From Lytechinus pictus (Eukaryota; Echinodermata; Echinoidea; Temnopleuroida; Toxopneustidae), in contig NW_026974140.1 of NCBI RefSeq assembly GCF_037042905.1, positions 10,117,001-10,181,000 on the forward strand: a stretch of DNA of 64,000 nucleotides. The letters run 5' to 3'. This document shows positions 59,009 through 64,000 of this stretch, piece by piece. Each line of letters opens with the position of its first letter. The stretch's first letter is position 1. The translations under genes and the position numbers were made by a program. The notes beneath the pieces were generated by a model that saw nothing but the letters and a program-made list of their open reading frames with translations, had not been told where the DNA came from and did no database searches.

Positions 59009-59247
59009 CAGTGGTGTAATGGGCAAAAAATGTTGAGAGGGCTAGCTATGGCGCATCGCGTAAGATTGATTCGAAATAAAAAAAGTTGCAAGCGGGCGAA
59101 GCGAGCTAGCATTTTTATTACAAAAATCTTTTCTTTTTTAGATTTTGAAAATAAAATATCATATTTCACCCTTCTTTTTTTTTTCTTGGTCGTGAAAAAT
59201 TTTCTGGGGGTTGGGAGCCCCCCCCCCCCCCTATCTGTACGCCAGTG
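59009..59247. mobile_element. hAT-like MITE, copy 2, perfect 8-bp duplication
   Basis: CAGTGGTGTAATG and TGTACGCCAGTG ends, flanked by ACTACCAT at 59001-59008 and 59248-59255. 239 bp, non-coding. Confidence 0.85.
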
Positions 59248-59560
59248 ACTACCATAAAAACTTGATTTTTATTGGCTGTTGAGCCATGTTACCATGGTAG
59301 TTGTCATAATGAAATAGTTCCAATAGTTTTTATGACACGGTCGCCCCCCCCCCCCCTGGTCTTGCCATGGTGTTTGTCTTCGATCTGGGAACGCTTACCG
59401 GTTGCAAACATTCCGTTCTCAATCGTGGGCCAGTCATGAGAGATTTTTCATTATCTGTGGTCGCTTCGGATCACAATCGAAATAATCTTTTTATCTTTGG
59501 AGATGGAAAGCAACCTTCATGTTTTTAAGTTCTCACGTAGAGTGACCTTGCTTCCATTTA

Positions 59561-59768
59561 CAGTAAAATCGTTGTTAAAAACTGTACCCAACGCTGTTTC
59601 GTTGTTTAACAGTTTAAACAACCATTTTTAACTTATTGAGCAAAAATACAAATCAAACTTTGTTATTCAAGATTTTAAACACTTGTTTAAACTACTCTAA
59701 CAACTATTGTATGGTTTATGGTAAACAACATTGTTTAAAAATTTTAAACAGCATTTTTAGTGTGCTGA
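59561..59768. mobile_element. Small MITE rich in GTTTAAAC, copy 2
   Basis: Counterpart of 43654-43862. Confidence 0.6.
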
Positions 59769-60051
59769 GCGTTAGAATTGTCCGGTAAAAGTTGATCGGA
59801 GCACTTGAGGTAGTATAAGAGCGCGGAGATTATATCGAATGACACAATGCGATTATCGAGAAGAGATGAGGATAAAATAATATTGTTCATCGCTCAAAAA
59901 CAAACGATTCGTTTTCCATTTTTAAATAACAACTCATTTTTCGACGTTAAAAATGATAGCGCTTTTCCGTGGGGAAACTATGTTTTTTAAGTGAAAAACT
60001 GAGTTTATCGTACAGATTTCGAACGTTTTACTTTGCTTTTCGATCTTCCTG

Positions 60052-60499
60052 TTGAGTTTCATCGCATTAGTATGTGACAGATGGCTTGCCACATATAAAT
60101 GCGTATGTGTCCGCTCGATCTCAACCGATCACAAAGGCCTTTGTTATAAAGCTTGTTTTCTCGCATCAGTGTAGCTAATTTTATTCACGTTGTTTCACTG
60201 GATCTTGTGTTACAAGTGATTGTCTATATTTTAGTACATTCATTTTTGTGACGTAACAACCAGACTGTCATACCTATTTAATGACATTAACATGATCAAT
60301 TTTAATCCTAAACTTTTCGAAATCAATGCTTTTTAGCAGTGATTCCTCTATTTGATTTATATTTTGCTCATTATTATTGTGTTACATTATTCAATACCAA
60401 GATTGTCAGATTCTACTATAATTATCATGTCGATGAGCCAAAATTGGCTATACAAATTATGCTTTATCTTATTGATAATAATGATAATATTGATAACCA
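60052..60499. other. Right flank of duplication, no gene
   Basis: AT-rich, with no feature recognised. Confidence 0.5.
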
Positions 60500-60787
60500 A
60501 ATAATAATAATAAGTAATATAGGATTTGTATAGCGCACGTATCCACCTTGCTAAGTGCTCAAGGCGCTCCTATATTACCCCGGCTAAGCTAGTCTACCGA
60601 TTCTGGTGAGCACAGCTTTTTGAGGAAATACTTCCTGCCAGTACCCATTTACCTCACCTGGGTCGAGTGCAGCACAGTGTGGATACATTTCTTGCTGAAG
60701 GAAAACACGCCATGGCTATATAGGATTCGAACCCACGACCCTCTGTTTGAAAGGCGAGAGTCAGAACCACTAGACCACGGCGCGCCC
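60500..60787 (-). mobile_element. tRNA-derived SINE
   Basis: On the minus strand: a tRNA-like head with GTGGTCTAGTGGTTCTGACT (A box) and GGGTTCGAATCC (B box), a body with TTTCCTTCAGCAAGAAATGT and ACCCAGGTGAGGTAAATGGG, and an end GCGCTATACAAATCC with a (TTA)n tail at 60507-60515. Same family as 11131-11450 and better preserved. Confidence 0.85.
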
Positions 60788-61315
60788 GCTATTACTAAGC
60801 GTTAATTCTGACAGAACTATAAAAACGAAACATGACAAGATGACCATTCACTTGACAACTTGGAGATTATAACCAATACATAATTTAATATACATGTAGG
60901 ATCGATACAGTTATAATTTCATCACGAGTAATATTCTGTTTGCTCCGCCAAGCCGACTTGTCAACCGTGTCAACAGACTTTGGGTCCAAAGTCTGTTTTC
61001 TTGATGAAGTACTTGATTAATTAGGCATACAGCTATCTCTAGTTAATCATTAAACCTCTTTCAATCTCAGAACAATAGGATTTTATGTGTGATGATGGTC
61101 GATGCATTCGGTCCCGTGGTTATGTTACCATGGAGATATTAAGATATGCATTTTGACTTCCGCGCGGTTAATGGACATTCTTTTGATACCAACCCTGAAC
61201 CCTGTTCTTTAACATTCACGCTAGAAATGTGCTTCATTTTGTTTCATCTTGCATAGTGATAAATGAAGCCACAATTATTGGTAATATTACTGCCCTTTTC
61301 TGCTTCCAAGGCTCC

Positions 61316-61856
61316 TGAAAGGTTAAGTCCATCCTTACAGCAAGTTTATTCTATTGAATAGAAAAAGAAAACGATACATTAAGATTTTAATCCGAAGTGG
61401 ATTTTAAGTAAGAAAGACAAAAGAACAGCGTTCAAATAATAGCGTCAGTGAGGTCACCGTCACACACACACACGCACACACACACCCTCACCCACCCCTC
61501 TTACGCACACACACACACACACACACTCACTGTTTCTTTTCTTTTTATTTGTTTTTTATTTCAAGAAATTTTCATTTTCGCAGATTTAATCAAATCTTGC
61601 ATTACCCTATGGTTACAGCATGATTAAATGTGTCATGTTACACATCACAAACTGCAAAGGATGGTGAGTGTGCTACGCCGTCATCTCCATCATCCTCGTT
61701 TGCATACTGCATGTAACTTTTTTGTGAAATAAAGCGAAACATACAATGACTTGTTTTGTTCAACGTCCGATTAAGATGATGTTCTAATGTTATGCGTATT
61801 TGATTCGTCTCTATTCATTGAAATAAATTGTAATGCTGGGCTTGACATAATCTTTT
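61316..61856. mobile_element. Degenerate TTAA MITE
   Basis: GGTTAAGTCCATCCTTACAG at the left and TGTAATGCTGGGCTTGAC at the right resemble the ends of 11994-12503, and CCGATTAAGATGATGTTCTAATGTTATG matches its inner arm loosely. It contains a (CA)n microsatellite at 61461-61528. Confidence 0.5.
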
Positions 61857-62168
61857 TAGGCATACTAAGAGGTTTAATGGACAGGCTAACCACAATGTTC
61901 ACAAGGTTTATATTCATGTTCGTTGGATGTTGATAGCACTGGTTTTGTGATGAGATTATCATCTTAAGAAATTTAACTATACAGCGATAAACTGCTATAT
62001 CATTACATATAATCATTAGAGTTTCAAGATTTTCTATTCCATAATCATCATGTGGATTAATTTCCTCATTTATTTACTCTTTTCTGCAAGATAAAGAACC
62101 GTTGCCATTGTGAGAGTAATGGATTGCGTGCCAGATGGTAGTATGTGATATGGTATATGGTATGGTAT

Positions 62169-62186
62169 ATAGTAGTAGTAGTAGTA

Positions 62187-62217
<31 letters not shown>

Positions 62218-62218
62218 C

Positions 62219-62271
<53 letters not shown>

Positions 62272-62298
62272 AAGGAGAAGAAGGAGAAGAAGAAGAAA

Positions 62299-62362
<64 letters not shown>

Positions 62363-62374
62363 TGTAAAAGAAGA

Positions 62375-62453
<79 letters not shown>

Positions 62454-62502
62454 ATAGTAGTAGTAGTAGTAGCAGTAATAGTAGTAGTAGAAGTAGTAGT
62501 CA
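62169..62502. repeat. (TAG)n array, third locus
   Basis: About 335 bp of TAG with GAAGAAG-type interruptions at 62271-62300 and 62365-62380. Not part of the duplication. Confidence 0.95.
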
Positions 62503-62706
62503 TGAAGCAGCAGTAATGGCTATGGTATCATTGCAGCAATAATCTCATAATGTTCGAAACGTTTTACATGTTTTTTTTTAATTACTACGGACGCTTTCGT
62601 CGAAGCCATGAAATCTTATACCGCTAATCAAACACCCTGAAACAGGCTTCATTCATCCCATCACATACCATTTGGTGAGCTAGCAACAACGTCGCCATAG
62701 CAGCCT

Positions 62707-62730
62707 GATTGGTTACAAACACATATAAAA
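62707..62730 (+). promoter_or_regulatory. Possible core promoter (inverted CCAAT and TATA box)
   Basis: GATTGG at 62707-62712 and TATAAAA at 62724-62730. About 190 bp downstream, CTGAG|GTGAGA at 62920/62921 could be the donor of a first untranslated exon. This pattern can occur by chance in AT-rich DNA. Confidence 0.25.
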
Positions 62731-62930
62731 AGACTTTGTACAGTAGACCCCTTCAAGTTATCAATCAAGGACCTTTGTCTTTAGCCTCAATACCTTCCTA
62801 TTATATCTCCGGGATCACGTAGGATTTTTATCTTTTCTCCAAGATTCTTGGCAAAAGTGACATTTTTGAAGAAGGCAAATCCCTTTGGAGAGTGATTACG
62901 CATCATCATCATCATCTGAGGTGAGAATAT

Positions 62931-64000
62931 TTGAGGAACATCTATTTAAACTTCAATATCTTTCAAAATCAAAATAGTGTAATGCTATAGTTACAAGATG
63001 GATCGAGCGTAGAAGTGAGATATATATATAAAAACAGAGAAAATATTTATTCTTCTTGTGTTTCGATCGATCATTCTGATTTCATTACTAATGTTCGTTA
63101 AAGATCTTTTCGCTAAAACTTTTATCAATAAATATTTTTCACCTTTTGTGTAGGTCTTCTGATAGAACCATAATTCGAGTATAACGAAATATAGCAGCAG
63201 GAATATTTCGCTCAAGAAAATTTTCTCGTTAATGTCCATAGGTTTGATGTATAGGACGATGAAATTACTATGTTTCCGACTAAAAATAAATATCCTTTTA
63301 TTACCAGAAATAAAAGTGTGAAAATAAATATTCATAATTGTATCACTTAAGATTAACTTCAGCAAGATGTTAATTATTATTCAGTTTTAAAATCGGTTTG
63401 CATTACTAATAGATATTAGGCAAACTATTGGTACTATCACGATCATGATTATGCTAATTTCAGAAACAATTACTTCGTATTTTTCTTATCCAAAAATAAA
63501 AAAAATTGTCAGTTCAGTATATTTTACAGCCCTTGATTGCAGCTTTGTAACTTGCGTCACAGCAGTTTTCCTTATATACATAGTTCATTAAACGAAATTT
63601 TGACAGCCGTTTCAAGCAAAATTTCCTTGAACATAATCCAATTATTTGTAGTATTCTTGTATATATATCTGGAAAATAAGTCGGGGAAGGCTGTCCTGTG
63701 TTTATACCGGAAGAATGCACATAAGGTTGACCAACGAAACGACAAATGGAAATATTGACAAATGTGATTAGGGTCATCATAATTATACACTGACCATAGA
63801 CATGATGGAGTTAGCTCCTTGCACTGACAATGTGGAGTAAACAACATGGAAAGTTGTATAAGTTTTTAATAGGTTTACAACCAATCGACAAGAGCTAATC
63901 TTGCAACTATATTGGCCCATATAAATGAGCTTAATTAAAGCACTCAGATAAAATCGCACAGATTGTTAATTTCAGTTGATTGTGCAATATTTTTAGAATG
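62931..64000. other. Right end of window, no gene recognised
   Basis: AT-rich. The short open frames at 62991-63365 and 63514-63847 show no domain. Confidence 0.5.

Larger units (their letters stand above)
47626..60051. repeat. Segmental duplication, copy 2
   Basis: Collinear with 15476-44144 but without LINE A, LINE B or the fold-back element. It has its own additions: a MITE at 48150-49234, more mucin repeats, and a segment at 50581-50727 not found in copy 1. Confidence 0.9.

Noticed and set aside
62135-62542. Poly-Ser, poly-Val and poly-Thr open frames
   Set aside because: Products of a TAG trinucleotide array read in different frames; the same applies at 41810-42188 and 57651-57965.

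Overview
This is eukaryotic, metazoan DNA: introns with GT/AG borders, tRNA-derived SINEs, non-LTR retrotransposons, many TTAA and hAT-like miniature elements, long trinucleotide arrays, and no operons. The AT-rich background, the SINE with a (TTA)n tail, the proteinase K-type secreted protease and the familiar look of several repeats suggest an echinoderm, most likely a sea urchin. That assignment is inference from recognition, not from a search.

Layout. (1) 2.6-13.3 kb, plus strand: one secreted subtilisin/proteinase K-like protease gene in eight exons. Exon phases fit at every junction except for one missing base just before the catalytic Asp and another after the apparent signal peptide, so it is either a young pseudogene or carries two assembly indels. 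Its introns hold a 96-bp minisatellite, three copies of one palindromic element, a SINE and a TTAA element. (2) 15.48-44.14 kb and 47.63-60.05 kb are two copies of one duplicated segment of about 10.4 kb. Each encodes, on the minus strand, a membrane-anchored mucin-like protein with 11-residue Ser/Thr repeats (277 and 602 aa). Each copy supplies the empty site for insertions in the other. (3) Copy 1 is swollen by a 5'-truncated LINE (16.07-18.16 kb, minus) and by a second LINE (20.41-36.74 kb, plus) that ends next to the mucin stop codon. That LINE is split by a 12,062-bp fold-back element (20970-33031) with 10-bp target duplications and tandem-repeat inverted arms. (4) The spacer at 44.15-47.63 kb is mainly two abutting TTAA elements. 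(5) 60.05-64 kb has a SINE, a worn TTAA element, a TAG array and a possible promoter.

The most unusual signal is the palindromic TTAA element inside the first LINE (16441-16878). Its two arms differ at dozens of sites, and nearly every difference is a transition in one direction, equivalent to A-to-G on the LINE sense strand in both arms. That is what ADAR A-to-I editing of a hairpin in the LINE RNA, copied back into DNA by retrotransposition, would leave. Genes in the ordinary sense are few: one protease locus and two mucin loci. Most of the rest is transposon-derived.
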